Below are positions 34,401 through 42,184 of a stretch of DNA of 64,000 nt, in pieces; position 1 is the first letter of the stretch; each line of letters opens with the position of its first letter. A model generated the notes under the pieces. The model was given only the letters and a program-made list of their open reading frames with translations. It was not told the DNA's origin and did not search any database. A program made the position numbers and the translations under genes. Source of the DNA: Nitrospirota bacterium (GTDB lineage Bacteria; JACPQY01); the NCBI GenBank assembly GCA_016190245.1, contig JACPQY010000040.1:30574-94573 (forward strand). Reading direction: 5' to 3'.

Positions 34401-37400
34401 GCGGGGATCACGCTTCGCTACCGCCGGTGGCTGAATTTCGAGAACGGGTTCGACAGCGGACTGGTCGAGGCCTCTACGGACGGCTTCGTGTCGGTGATCA
34501 ATGTGCTCTGGGATGCCGCGAAGGTGGATCCCGCCGACACGATCTGGGTCCAGCAGACTCTGGCTCTGCCCGCGGCGTATAACGGGAACGCGAACGTCCA
34601 AGTTCGGTTCCGGCTCACGTCCGACGGGGCTGTTGTCCGCAGCGGGTGGAATGTGGACTACGTGGAGGTGTACGGCACGCCGACGGATACGACGCCTCCG
34701 ACGTTCTCGGGATCCTTCACGGCCACCGACGCGGGTACCGGTGGGCGGATCAACCTGAGTTGGGTGGCCGCCACGGACGTCTCGCCCCCCATCACGTACC
34801 GGATTCACAGAAGCACGACGTCCGGCTTCACGCCCGACGTCACCAACGAAATCACCGCGACGACCGGCACGACCTACGCCGATACCGGCCTGACCAACGG
34901 CACGACCTTTTACTATCGAATCCGGGCGGTGGACAATCTTGGAAACGCCACGCTGCATACGACTCAAGCCTCCGCCGCCCCCACGGCGCCGCCGGACACG
35001 ACGCCGCCCACATTCGCCGGGATCAAACTCGCCCAGGCGGTTCAGGTCTCCGGCCAGGCCAAGGTCGAGTTCAATGCGGCCGCCGACAGCTCGCCGCCGA
35101 TCAAGTACAACGTCTACTACCAAGCGACTGCGTCCTGGTCTTGGGCGACCGCCACCAGGATCGCCAACTGCTCGACAAGCACGGGGGACGTCTATGCCCT
35201 GAAGTGCACGGTGACCGGTCTCACGAATGGCACCAGTTACACCTTCGGCGTCCGCGCGCAAGACAGCGCGCCCACGCCGAACGAGGATGCCAACGCGATC
35301 ACCGCCGCGGCCACACCCACTCCGGCGCCGGACACGACGCCGCCCACGTGGGCGGCCACGCCGTGCGTGCTGAACAACGGTGTGGGGATTCAATCGGCGG
35401 CGAACACCGGAGAGGGAGGCGAGGTGGCCCTGGAATTCAACAACGCCACCGATGCGACCTCGCCGCCGGTCAAGTTCAACGTGTACTACAAGGCTGTTGC
35501 CTCGTGTGCCTCGTTCAGTTTCCCCACCGCCACGAAGATCGCCCATGTGGCGGTGGCCGCGGGGTCGTCCTGCCCGAACAAGTTCGTCGTCACCGGTCTC
35601 CTCAATGCCGAGCCGTACGGGTTCGCCGTCCGGGCCGAGGATTCGGCGCCCGCGCCGAACCAGGAGTCGAACACCAACTGCCTGGCCGCCACGCCGTCCG
35701 ACACCCAGCCACCGACCTGGCTGTCGACGGTGGGCGTGTCCACGGTCACCTCCGGTGCGAGCCAGAACACCGTCGCGTGGGGCGCCGCGAGCGACCCGAC
35801 CAACCCCGTCACGTTCAATCTCTATCGCTGCGTGGACGCGGGCGGCGGCTGCACGCCAACCGCGTCGGCGGCGATCGCCACGGGACTGACCTCCGCCTCC
35901 ACGCCCTACACCGATGGCGGCCTGACCAATGGCACGAAGTACTGCTATTCCGTGCGGGCGCAGGACGGCGTGTCCAACGTGGACACCAATACCAACCGGG
36001 CCTGCGCCACTCCCGGCTCGACGCCCACCAGTCCGGACATGACCTCCGCCGCTGCAGCCGATACGTCCGGCGGCGGCACCGGCCCGCAGGCGGGCGATAC
36101 GGTGAAGCTGGTATTCGACGGCAGCACGAGCGGATGGGCCTGCTCGAGCCTGGATACGAATCTGGCCCTCACCGGAGGCCACTCCTGGGGCGCCGGCCCA
36201 AGCTGCTCCTGGGAGGGCACCGGCGGGCTCACCAACAACGAACTCACCGTCACGGTGGGATCCGGGGCGACGATCGCCGTGGGCGACTCGATCACCATCG
36301 CCGCGGGCACGATCAAAGACCCCACCGGCACGAATAACGCAACCGGGTCGCCGCCGACTGTCATGGGGACCTTCGGCACGACCCGGACGTGGGACAACGG
36401 CGGCGGCGACGGCCTGTGGAGCACGCCGGCGAACTGGTCGGGGGACACTCTCCCGACCTCGTCCAATCCGGTCGTTTTCAACGGCACGAGTACGGCCAAT
36501 TGCACGATCGACACGACGGTCACCGTGGCACAGATGGACCTCAACAGCGGGTACACCGGCACCGTCACGTTGGGCGGTGTGACCGCCATGGTCAACGGCA
36601 ACGTCACCCTGGGCACCGGCACGCTTTCCACCGGCACGGGTTTGGGCACGCTCGTCGTTTCCGGCAATCTCACGGTCAACAGCGGCGGCACCTTCTCCAT
36701 GCCGGGCGCGGGCACGCTCCGACTCTCAGACACCTCCGCATTGCAGGCCGCCTACAACGCGACTGCGGCGGGCAGGTTTGTCGCGTCGAGCGCGTCCGCG
36801 ACGGTGACCAAGACTACGGCGGGTTCGGGCGGATTCGCCTTCCGCATCTACGGCGAGGCCGACATCACGGGGCTCACGTTCGGCTACGCGGGGACGAACG
36901 GTCTCGAACTGGGGAACTGGACGAACAACCCGACCGTGACGAACTTCAGGAACGTGACGTTCCAGAACCACGGGGGAGCGGGCACCACGTTCATGACGGT
37001 TCGGGCCAACGGGGGATTCTCGATGGCGGGGACGGGGATCACGTTCGGGGCGATCGCGGCCGGGAACAACGTCAAGCTCCTGGATGACGACGGGGCGCTG
37101 GGGGGGAGCGTGGTCTTCGCGACGTTCGGGGCGTCCGGGTCGGGCAAGGGGGATACCTACGAGGTGGACAACGACTCGAACGAGGACGGGATGCCGGACG
37201 CGGCGGGCGGAGACGCGGTGGTGCAGTGGGCGACGAGCGGATACGCGCTCGATGGGGCGGCGGTGGGGTTCCCGACCTTGGCCTTCGATTGGAACACCTA
37301 TGCCCAGTACGCGGTGTACGTGGCGGCGAGGGACGTTTCCGGGGCCTCGACGGCGGACCGGGTGTATGTGCGGGACACGGCGGGGAACGCGCTTTACAGC

Positions 37401-38498
37401 TACGACATTGCGGACGGGGACGGGGACATTTTGGGGACGCCGATCTGGGACACGAAGAGCGAGGGGGAATTCAGCCCGGCGTGCGACCTGAACAACGACG
37501 GCGACACGACCGACAGCGGCCTGCACGTCCTGTACGTGGCCGCGGGGAAGGCCTCGGGGAGCGTGGCCAAGGTCTTTTTTCTGACGGACGACCCCGTGAG
37601 CAGCGCCCTGGAGGTGCCCGCGGCCGGATGCGCGTGGAACGCGCCGTTCACGAACGCGGGGGTGGACGAGATCACCTCACCGTTGATTTACGACCAGAAC
37701 AATCTGTACTTTGGAGGTGAGAACGCCTCCGACGCGGCCAAGATTTTCGGCGTGCAGATTTCCAACAAGGCCCTTCAGATGACCGTGGGGGCGGCATCTC
37801 GCGTGGAGACGGCGCCGGCGTGGAAAGACTTTTCAGGGACGGTGTTCCTGTACATGGGTTCGGAGCAGAGTCCGGCGTGCCCCGGGGCGGGGACGGCGCA
37901 TGTGTACCGCGTGAACACGGTGACGGGACTGGTGGAGACCGACAACAGCACGTCGGCGCTTCATAATGTCAACGGGCTGATGAGCCTGGTGAGCACGAGG
38001 TTGTACGTGGGGGACGACGGGGGACGGATGCACGGGCTCAATGCGTCCTCGGGGCTGGCGAATCTGGGGGGGTATCCGTACCGGGACACGACGAACCACG
38101 CGGTGGGGGATCTGGACAACTGCGTCTATCCGATCACGGCGGCGCCGTACGTGACGTATGGGAGTTGGAAGGTGGTGTACGGGGATGGGGACGGGCATTT
38201 CTACGTGCTCAATTCCACGGGGGTGCCACTAGGGGGGTATCCGTTCCGTCCCGGGGGTTTGAGCTCGGTCTTCACGAACGGTGGCCTCTCGCTTTCCGGC
38301 GTGATCGTGGTGGGGAACGCGAACGGGAAGGTTTACTACATTGACGAGAGCGCGGCGAGCGTGTTCAAGACGTACGATTTCGGGCCGGGCGTGACGATCG
38401 GGCAAGTGGCGTACAACGCGAACCAGCAGAAGTTCATGATCGGGACGAGCGGCGGGGGGTTGTACTTCCTCAACAAGGAAGCGGACCCCACCCCCTGA
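31461..38498 (+). CDS. Giant multidomain surface lipoprotein with jelly-roll, Fn3-like and propeller-like modules
   Basis: About 2345 residues. The signal sequence ends in ALGFGAC, a slightly non-canonical lipobox, so the protein is probably a surface lipoprotein. Order of modules (by DNA position): jelly-roll/MAM-like domain (31710-32250), Fn3-like (32258-32640), divergent beta region (32640-33840), Fn3-like (33844-34150), second jelly-roll (34165-34680; both jelly-rolls share phrases such as RRWLNFENG / NRWLNAELA), four Fn3-like domains each opening DTTPPTW-type linkers (34685, 34995, 35330, 35700), a Gly/Thr-rich beta-solenoid-like stretch (36380-36740), and a C-terminal propeller-like region (about 37140-38498). 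Numerous Cys pairs suggest disulphides. AAGGTGGG precedes the ATG. Likely adhesion, matrix or polymer binding; no catalytic motif seen. Confidence 0.88.
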   Translation: MMVQTGWNLRAWVLVTATALGFGACQGGTGSPKEPPVGGQPTAFADSSDFPGSEAVGDGAGGLRVRKAPPAGVLTACTNATYPMPHSFETGWDGWTVETGTQWAQGAPSAAGAGSGGAGCGYNSNADPAAGDPGSNVLGTRLGTTTNASRYQNNQTARVVSPVVDCSKLQNVRLAYNRWLNAELAQFDDASIELSTDGGTNWTLIWNNNNFTPILDSAWTAKEITLPFNLADKKASVRLRYALVTDATCNATGWNMDRVRLVGNDVPPGAPTNLWAQDTAGDTGGSLTVNWTKSTDDGAGFNDVNGYEVWRRTAAGNFASCTALVTDGDNCGCVKGATANCQAAGLLGAGTQTYADTFSIANNTNYYYLVKVSDVGGNIIESAEAGPVQALDNTAAPSAPTLVSPADGSASAVKAPTLTWNVPTDPNNNLLHFKVEISPNPGFGSTVFTEEFGTATYYDSVASSNVSWSTTDGVATVLAGQGVADQVSNPAGASLYRLDFDGNNSQSFTPSGAMDLYSIDVKLGNESGTIYTYIIDLFGDAGGGLPDTANLVATVTANHDPSGGAAFFNFPFAKPLPALTGGTSYVFVIRALTTQVTGTNVKFGDSGYAGVCNRTDNGGASWAACANGWDLAFRTYPSSYPASGTVQSKVIASSAADITRATLTADHRLKGGTIAYQLSANDGVNWENATPGTPLDFANPGKSLKWRATVTTPGANVSPVIDRVTVEYTSLFVRESLYGTTGFSPMPPVASGSGTTDYEVQPSEALSDGVYYWRVSAYNGFLYGPTSAVRSFTVDTTPPSWAANPIGLGVADAQTGGKLNVSWTQSATDTLSAVSYRIHCGSLGFIPSGANLVTTVTAKSYADSGLLSGTQYCYRIVPADAIGNAGAQSEEVCATPTATFAYCTAATAQPHDFETTDGGWISGGTNNNWQWGNASPGGTGNPDPNAAFRGSKIWGTNLGGNYLNNSNSWVRSPALNCANIAGITLRYRRWLNFENGFDSGLVEASTDGFVSVINVLWDAAKVDPADTIWVQQTLALPAAYNGNANVQVRFRLTSDGAVVRSGWNVDYVEVYGTPTDTTPPTFSGSFTATDAGTGGRINLSWVAATDVSPPITYRIHRSTTSGFTPDVTNEITATTGTTYADTGLTNGTTFYYRIRAVDNLGNATLHTTQASAAPTAPPDTTPPTFAGIKLAQAVQVSGQAKVEFNAAADSSPPIKYNVYYQATASWSWATATRIANCSTSTGDVYALKCTVTGLTNGTSYTFGVRAQDSAPTPNEDANAITAAATPTPAPDTTPPTWAATPCVLNNGVGIQSAANTGEGGEVALEFNNATDATSPPVKFNVYYKAVASCASFSFPTATKIAHVAVAAGSSCPNKFVVTGLLNAEPYGFAVRAEDSAPAPNQESNTNCLAATPSDTQPPTWLSTVGVSTVTSGASQNTVAWGAASDPTNPVTFNLYRCVDAGGGCTPTASAAIATGLTSASTPYTDGGLTNGTKYCYSVRAQDGVSNVDTNTNRACATPGSTPTSPDMTSAAAADTSGGGTGPQAGDTVKLVFDGSTSGWACSSLDTNLALTGGHSWGAGPSCSWEGTGGLTNNELTVTVGSGATIAVGDSITIAAGTIKDPTGTNNATGSPPTVMGTFGTTRTWDNGGGDGLWSTPANWSGDTLPTSSNPVVFNGTSTANCTIDTTVTVAQMDLNSGYTGTVTLGGVTAMVNGNVTLGTGTLSTGTGLGTLVVSGNLTVNSGGTFSMPGAGTLRLSDTSALQAAYNATAAGRFVASSASATVTKTTAGSGGFAFRIYGEADITGLTFGYAGTNGLELGNWTNNPTVTNFRNVTFQNHGGAGTTFMTVRANGGFSMAGTGITFGAIAAGNNVKLLDDDGALGGSVVFATFGASGSGKGDTYEVDNDSNEDGMPDAAGGDAVVQWATSGYALDGAAVGFPTLAFDWNTYAQYAVYVAARDVSGASTADRVYVRDTAGNALYSYDIADGDGDILGTPIWDTKSEGEFSPACDLNNDGDTTDSGLHVLYVAAGKASGSVAKVFFLTDDPVSSALEVPAAGCAWNAPFTNAGVDEITSPLIYDQNNLYFGGENASDAAKIFGVQISNKALQMTVGAASRVETAPAWKDFSGTVFLYMGSEQSPACPGAGTAHVYRVNTVTGLVETDNSTSALHNVNGLMSLVSTRLYVGDDGGRMHGLNASSGLANLGGYPYRDTTNHAVGDLDNCVYPITAAPYVTYGSWKVVYGDGDGHFYVLNSTGVPLGGYPFRPGGLSSVFTNGGLSLSGVIVVGNANGKVYYIDESAASVFKTYDFGPGVTIGQVAYNANQQKFMIGTSGGGLYFLNKEADPTP

Positions 38499-38519
38499 AT
38501 CGTGGATCCGGGAGCCCGC

Positions 38520-38756
38520 CGCGCCCCGTTCCACGGTGGAGAACCCGGCTCAATGCAGGTGGATCCTCGAAGACCTCATCCACGCCCACGTCCCAGAAAT
38601 CCCCGTAAATGCCGAGCCGGAGCCTGATCTCGGGCCTAGTCCGGACCTGCCCCACGACGCCGTAGAGCCCGAATCCCTGCTTGTCGGCATCGTCCGATCC
38701 CGCGTGGAGAATATTCAGCGTGGCTATAGGGACGTTGTTTCCTAGATTGCATAGCG
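38520..38756 (-). pseudogene. Possible coding remnant in the gap between the lipoprotein and RAYT genes
   Basis: The 294 bp gap shows a minus-strand open stretch reading GNNVPIATLNILHAGSDDAD, then GFGLYGVVGQVR and LRLGIYGDFWDVGVDEVFED, with the alternating pattern of a beta-barrel or secreted protein. It has no start or family length, so a decayed fragment is the most that can be said. The rest of the gap holds the RAYT promoter. Confidence 0.25.
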
Positions 38757-38757
38757 A

Positions 38758-38786
38758 TTGACAACGGGTGCCGGCCGGAATAGGTT
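38758..38786 (+). promoter_or_regulatory. Sigma-70 promoter of the RAYT gene, leaderless geometry
   Basis: TTGACA (38758-38763), 17 bp, TAGGTT (38781-38786), 6 nt to the ATG at 38793. No Shine-Dalgarno sequence. Confidence 0.7.
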
Positions 38787-38792
38787 TCCGGC

Positions 38793-39782
38793 ATGCCTCG
38801 TCAGGCGCGGCTGGATGCGCCGGGTGCCTTGCATCACGTCATGATCCGGGGTGTGAACCGGTCGCCGATCTTTTCGGATGACCACGACCGTTCGGATTTT
38901 CTCGACCGGCTCGCCCGCAATCTCGAGAAGGACGGGACTGAGGTCTACGCGTGGGCGCTGATGAAGAATCATGTGCATCTCTTGCTCAAGAGCGGGTCCC
39001 GTGGGCTGTCGTCCGTCATGCGCTGTCTGTTGACCGGCTATGCCCGCGCCTTCAATCGGAGGCACGGACGGAGGGGTCACTTGTTCGAGAACCGGTACAA
39101 GTCGATCCTTTGCGACGGGGAGACCTATCTGTTGACTCTGGTGCGCTACATCCACCTCAATCCGTACCGGGTGCGGGTGGTGTCAGGCCTGGACGAATTG
39201 GATCGCCATCCTTGGGCGGGGCACAGCGCGCTGATGGGGCATGTCCGGAGGCCGTGGATGGATACCCATCACGTGTTGTCGCAGTTTTCGCCCGTGGCAG
39301 GACGTGCGCAGAGGGCGTATCGGCGGTTCGTGGAGGAAGGTGTGGATCGCAGGCGGCGCCCGGAGTTCGCGGGGGGAGGCCTTGTGCGCAGTTTGGGGGG
39401 ATGGTCCGCGGTCCGGGCGATCCACCGGCGCGGGGAGAGGCCGGCATCGGACGAGCGGATCTTGGGAGGGGGGGAATTTGTTGAGCGAGTTCTGAGAGAA
39501 GCGGAGGAAAGACATGTGCGGCAGCTTGGGCATCGTCGGGCTGGCTCCACCCTGGAGCGGATCGTGGACGAGGAGTGCCGACGATGCGCGGTGAGTGTTC
39601 AGGAACTCTCCGGAGGGAGTCGACGCGCCTTGGTCAGTCGCGTGCGGGCGACGGTGGCGTATCGGGGTCGGGAGGAATTGGGCCTGGGCGCGGCCGAGAT
39701 GGCTCGTCGGTTGGGCGTGAACACATCCAGCATTGTGCGGGCGATCGGAAGGGCGGAGGGATGGAGCAGAAAAGCAACGTAG
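38793..39782 (+). CDS. REP-associated tyrosine transposase (RAYT, Y1 HUH family)
   Basis: 329 residues. The N-terminal 150 residues are the Y1_Tnp/IS200-like HUH domain: PRQARLDAPGALHHVMIRGVNR opening, the metal-binding KNHVHLLLKS (HUH-type His-x-His near residue 59), then RYIHLNPYRV near residue 115; the catalytic Tyr is expected in the LVRYIHLNPYR or following helix. The C-terminal part has a helix-turn-helix-like segment (GLGAAEMARRLGVNTSSIVRAI) typical of long RAYTs. Such domesticated single-copy proteins recognise REP palindromes beginning with GTAG. Palindromes of that type occur at 23.6, 43.4, 55.6 and 58.1 kb. No terminal repeats flank it, so it is not an ordinary insertion sequence. 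The gene overlaps endonuclease V by 22 nt. Confidence 0.9.
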   Translation: MPRQARLDAPGALHHVMIRGVNRSPIFSDDHDRSDFLDRLARNLEKDGTEVYAWALMKNHVHLLLKSGSRGLSSVMRCLLTGYARAFNRRHGRRGHLFENRYKSILCDGETYLLTLVRYIHLNPYRVRVVSGLDELDRHPWAGHSALMGHVRRPWMDTHHVLSQFSPVAGRAQRAYRRFVEEGVDRRRRPEFAGGGLVRSLGGWSAVRAIHRRGERPASDERILGGGEFVERVLREAEERHVRQLGHRRAGSTLERIVDEECRRCAVSVQELSGGSRRALVSRVRATVAYRGREELGLGAAEMARRLGVNTSSIVRAIGRAEGWSRKAT

Positions 39783-40474
39783 GAAACAACGTCCCCGCTC
39801 CGTTTGCACGGTTGGCGGAGGAGCAGAGGCGGTTGGCGCGGAGGGTGGTGCTGCGGGATGGGGTGCCGCTCGGGCGGATCCGATGCGTGGCAGGGGCGGA
39901 CCTGACCTTCGTGAGTCCATGGAGGACCCCGACAACGGGCCTCGCGTGCGTGGCGCTGTTCAGCTACCCGGACTTGAAGTGGCTCGATGCGGTCGTTCTG
40001 AAGGGGCGTGTGACGTTCCCGTACGTGCCGGGCTTTCTCAGCTATCGCGAGCTGCCGCTCCTGCTGCGTGCATTCCGTCGTGTTCGAGACAAGGTGGACG
40101 CCGTGCTGGTGGACGCCCAGGGGATCGCGCATCCCCGCCGATGCGGTCTCGCCTCGCATTTCGGTGTGAAGGCGGGCGTAATGAGTGTGGGTTGCGCGAA
40201 GAGCCACCTGTGCGGGCGGTACCGGGAGCCCGCGCGCCGTCCGGGGGCCGCGTCGGTCCTTCAGGGCGAGGGTAGAGAACGGCTCGGCTATGTCCTGCGC
40301 CCGGGCGTGGGGAAGAGCCTCCTCTTCATCTCGCCCGGACATCGCGTGAGCGCGGAGACTTCACTCGCCTTGGCGCAAGCCTGCCTCCGGGGCCACACGT
40401 TGCCGGAGCCCACTCGGGTGGCTCACAACCTGCTCGTGGAAGAGCGGAGAAAGCTTATGGCGGGTGCGGAGTAG
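39761..40474 (+). CDS. nfi: Endonuclease V (deoxyinosine 3' endonuclease)
   Basis: 237-residue repair nuclease acting at deoxyinosine. Motifs in order: GADLTFV (first catalytic Asp region), YVPGFLSYRELP, VDAQGIAHPRRCGLASHFGV, VGCAKSHLCG and ISPGHRVSAETSLALAQ with the terminal LPEPTRVAHNLL. The start MEQKSNV at 39761 lies inside the RAYT 3' end with GGAGGG directly before it, so translation is likely coupled to RAYT. This pairing of a transposase-derived gene with a repair nuclease in one transcript is noteworthy. In the conserved GVDxS motif, Ala-Asp-Leu-Thr replaces Val-Asp-Val-Ser. Confidence 0.93.
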   Translation: MEQKSNVGNNVPAPFARLAEEQRRLARRVVLRDGVPLGRIRCVAGADLTFVSPWRTPTTGLACVALFSYPDLKWLDAVVLKGRVTFPYVPGFLSYRELPLLLRAFRRVRDKVDAVLVDAQGIAHPRRCGLASHFGVKAGVMSVGCAKSHLCGRYREPARRPGAASVLQGEGRERLGYVLRPGVGKSLLFISPGHRVSAETSLALAQACLRGHTLPEPTRVAHNLLVEERRKLMAGAE

Positions 40475-40496
40475 GGGCACATCGGGAGGTGTCCCC
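40474..40496. terminator. Hairpin between convergent nfi and PEBP genes
   Basis: GGGGCAC-N8-GTGTCCCC with one bulged T. It lacks a T tract, so termination is only a possibility. It fills most of the 36 bp convergent gap. Confidence 0.3.
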
Positions 40497-40510
40497 TCAG
40501 GGCTTGGCCG

Positions 40511-41053
40511 CTACGTCTTCTTGTACTTCCCCATCAGCTCGGCTTGGCCGAGGATGTGGCCTTTCATGGCCGTCTCGAGGTCCTTCTTCGTCGTGGAAGC
40601 GGACAGGTCGAGCATCGTGTTGAGCGCATACAGCTTGAAGTAGTAGCGATGCGTGCCCGACGGAGGACAAGGTCCCCCGTAGCCGATCCGGCGGAAGTCG
40701 CTGGTGCCTTGGCGGGTCCCGTCCTTGAGTTGATGTGTTTTCTCGACATTTTCCGGAAGCCCTTTTGAGCTCGAAGGAATGTCCCACGCGACCCAGTGGA
40801 CCCAGGTGCCCGCCGGCGCGTCGGGGTCGTCGGAAATGAGGGCGAAGCTCTTGACCCCGGCAGGGGGGTCGCTCCAAGCCAGAGCCGGGGAGACGTCGGC
40901 GCCCTGGCAGGTGAACTTGGACGGAATGGAATCGCCTTGCTTGAACGCGGTGCTCGAAATCTGCATGGTGCCACCTCCTGCTGCAAGAAAGAGCCCTGTC
41001 GCGGCGAGGATGACGGACAGGCCGCTCAAACGAGTCGCTGCGGGTTGGCTCAC
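40511..41053 (-). CDS. PEBP-family (YbhB/YbcL-like) exported protein
   Basis: 180-residue phosphatidylethanolamine-binding-protein-family member. The N-terminus is a signal peptide (LSGLSVILAATGLFLAAGGG), so it is periplasmic or outer-membrane associated. Family marks are IPSKFTCQGADVSPALAW, SFALISDDPDAPAGTWVHWVAWDIP and GPCPPSGTHRYYFKLYALN, the parts forming the anion-binding pocket. The function of bacterial PEBPs is unsettled (ligand binding, possible kinase or protease modulation). GTG start with a consensus promoter 6 nt upstream and no Shine-Dalgarno sequence. It converges with nfi. Confidence 0.93.
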   Translation of the reverse strand: MSQPAATRLSGLSVILAATGLFLAAGGGTMQISSTAFKQGDSIPSKFTCQGADVSPALAWSDPPAGVKSFALISDDPDAPAGTWVHWVAWDIPSSSKGLPENVEKTHQLKDGTRQGTSDFRRIGYGGPCPPSGTHRYYFKLYALNTMLDLSASTTKKDLETAMKGHILGQAELMGKYKKT

Positions 41054-41059
41054 GCCGTG

Positions 41060-41088
41060 ATTGTATGCCCGACACGGCTCCGTGCCAA
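41060..41088 (-). promoter_or_regulatory. Sigma-70 promoter of the PEBP gene, leaderless geometry
   Basis: TTGGCA (41083-41088, minus strand), 17 bp, TACAAT (41060-41065), then 6 nt to the GTG start. Confidence 0.7.
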
Positions 41089-41113
41089 CGGGGTCGCTGC
41101 GGGCGGGACGGGA

Positions 41114-42034
41114 TCAGATCTGCGAGCAGGCCCGGATGTCTTGGTCGAGTGTGTTGGGGTACCGAAGGAGGCGTTTCGCCTCGGTCGCATCGTGATAGAG
41201 GTCGCGGCACAGCATCCCGAGGAGATCGCGCGGCGGGATGCCGGCCTCGCGTCCGGCTATTCGGTTCCATGCCGAGATAGTGGAGCCCACAACCGAGAGC
41301 GTCGCAGCGGGCACGGCGTGAGCCGTTTTGGGATGGCCCGAGATGTGCGCGAACCGCTCAAGGAACGCCTTCCAGGTAAGGTTTTCCTCCCCCACCAAGT
41401 AGCGTCGCGCTGGCTCACCGTCATCGAGGGCGTTGGCGATGGCCACGCCCAAGGCGGTCGCACCCATGAAATTCGTCCCTCCGGGAGGCGCGAGGAGGAT
41501 CGGTGCGTGGACGTAGCGTGTGAGCACCTTGCCGAGGCTCGGCCTCCCTCGAATGGGGCCGATCACATAGGGCGGTTGAACGATGGCAGGCACCCCTTTG
41601 CCTTCGCAGGCCTTGATCACGGCGTCCTCCGAGTCAGCCCTGCTGCGGATGTACGGGTGCTTCAGAAGGTCCGGGTGTGCCGCGTGGTAGTAGGAGGTGA
41701 TGAACACCGACCGCCGCACTCCGGCCTTGCGTGCCGCCGTGAAGAGTCGGACGCTCGCGTCAATGTTGACGCGTTTGTAGAACTCCCACGCGCTTCCCTT
41801 GGGGGTGACGCGGTAGTCGGTGCCGGCCGCCCCGACGACTCCGGCCACGCCGTGGAAGGCCTCTGCAAGGTCGCCGCTCATCAGGTCCCCTTGAACGAAG
41901 GTGACGTCCTTGGGGAGGAGATCCGGCGGGGGGGCTTTGCGCGCGAGCACACGCACTTCGTGCCCGCGACGGGCCAGTTCCCGTGCCGCGTGCCACCCGA
42001 TGAGGCCGGTGCCTCCGGCGACGAGGACTCTCAT
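41114..42034 (-). CDS. NAD-dependent epimerase/dehydratase-family protein
   Basis: 306-residue extended SDR with the dinucleotide motif GGTGLIGWHAARELARRGH at residues 8-26, an acidic cofactor region QGDLMSGDL, and the strand RSVFITSYYHAAH. The catalytic motif region reads YIRSRADSE where active members have YxxSK, so the Lys is replaced by Arg; activity may be lost or altered, as in atypical NmrA-like or CC3-type SDRs. C-terminal WKAFLERFAHISG is typical of the family. No substrate can be assigned. It lies 150 nt after the thiolase on the same strand; the gap is an imperfect low-complexity stretch (AGCCG/GAGCCGAGAG repeats). Confidence 0.85.
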   Translation of the reverse strand: MRVLVAGGTGLIGWHAARELARRGHEVRVLARKAPPPDLLPKDVTFVQGDLMSGDLAEAFHGVAGVVGAAGTDYRVTPKGSAWEFYKRVNIDASVRLFTAARKAGVRRSVFITSYYHAAHPDLLKHPYIRSRADSEDAVIKACEGKGVPAIVQPPYVIGPIRGRPSLGKVLTRYVHAPILLAPPGGTNFMGATALGVAIANALDDGEPARRYLVGEENLTWKAFLERFAHISGHPKTAHAVPAATLSVVGSTISAWNRIAGREAGIPPRDLLGMLCRDLYHDATEAKRLLRYPNTLDQDIRACSQI

Positions 42035-42184
42035 GCGGAAGCCGCGAGCGGTGAGCCGTCAGCCGCAAACCGGGAGCGGGGAGCCGAGAGCCGAGAGGTG
42101 GGAGGCGCGAAAGGAAGGGGAAGGGGCCAAGGGCATTCCCCCCACGCCATTGCCGTTCCGGCTGCCGAGGCGGTCAAAGGTGAA

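Noticed and set aside
31431-36182. Very long minus-strand open frame opposite the giant lipoprotein gene
   Set aside because: It is Arg/Gly-rich with no domain pattern and arises from the high-GC third-position bias of the real plus-strand gene.
38793-39782. IS200/IS605 insertion sequence
   Set aside because: No TnpB gene and no element ends were found; the C-terminal extension and surrounding REP-like repeats fit a domesticated RAYT.
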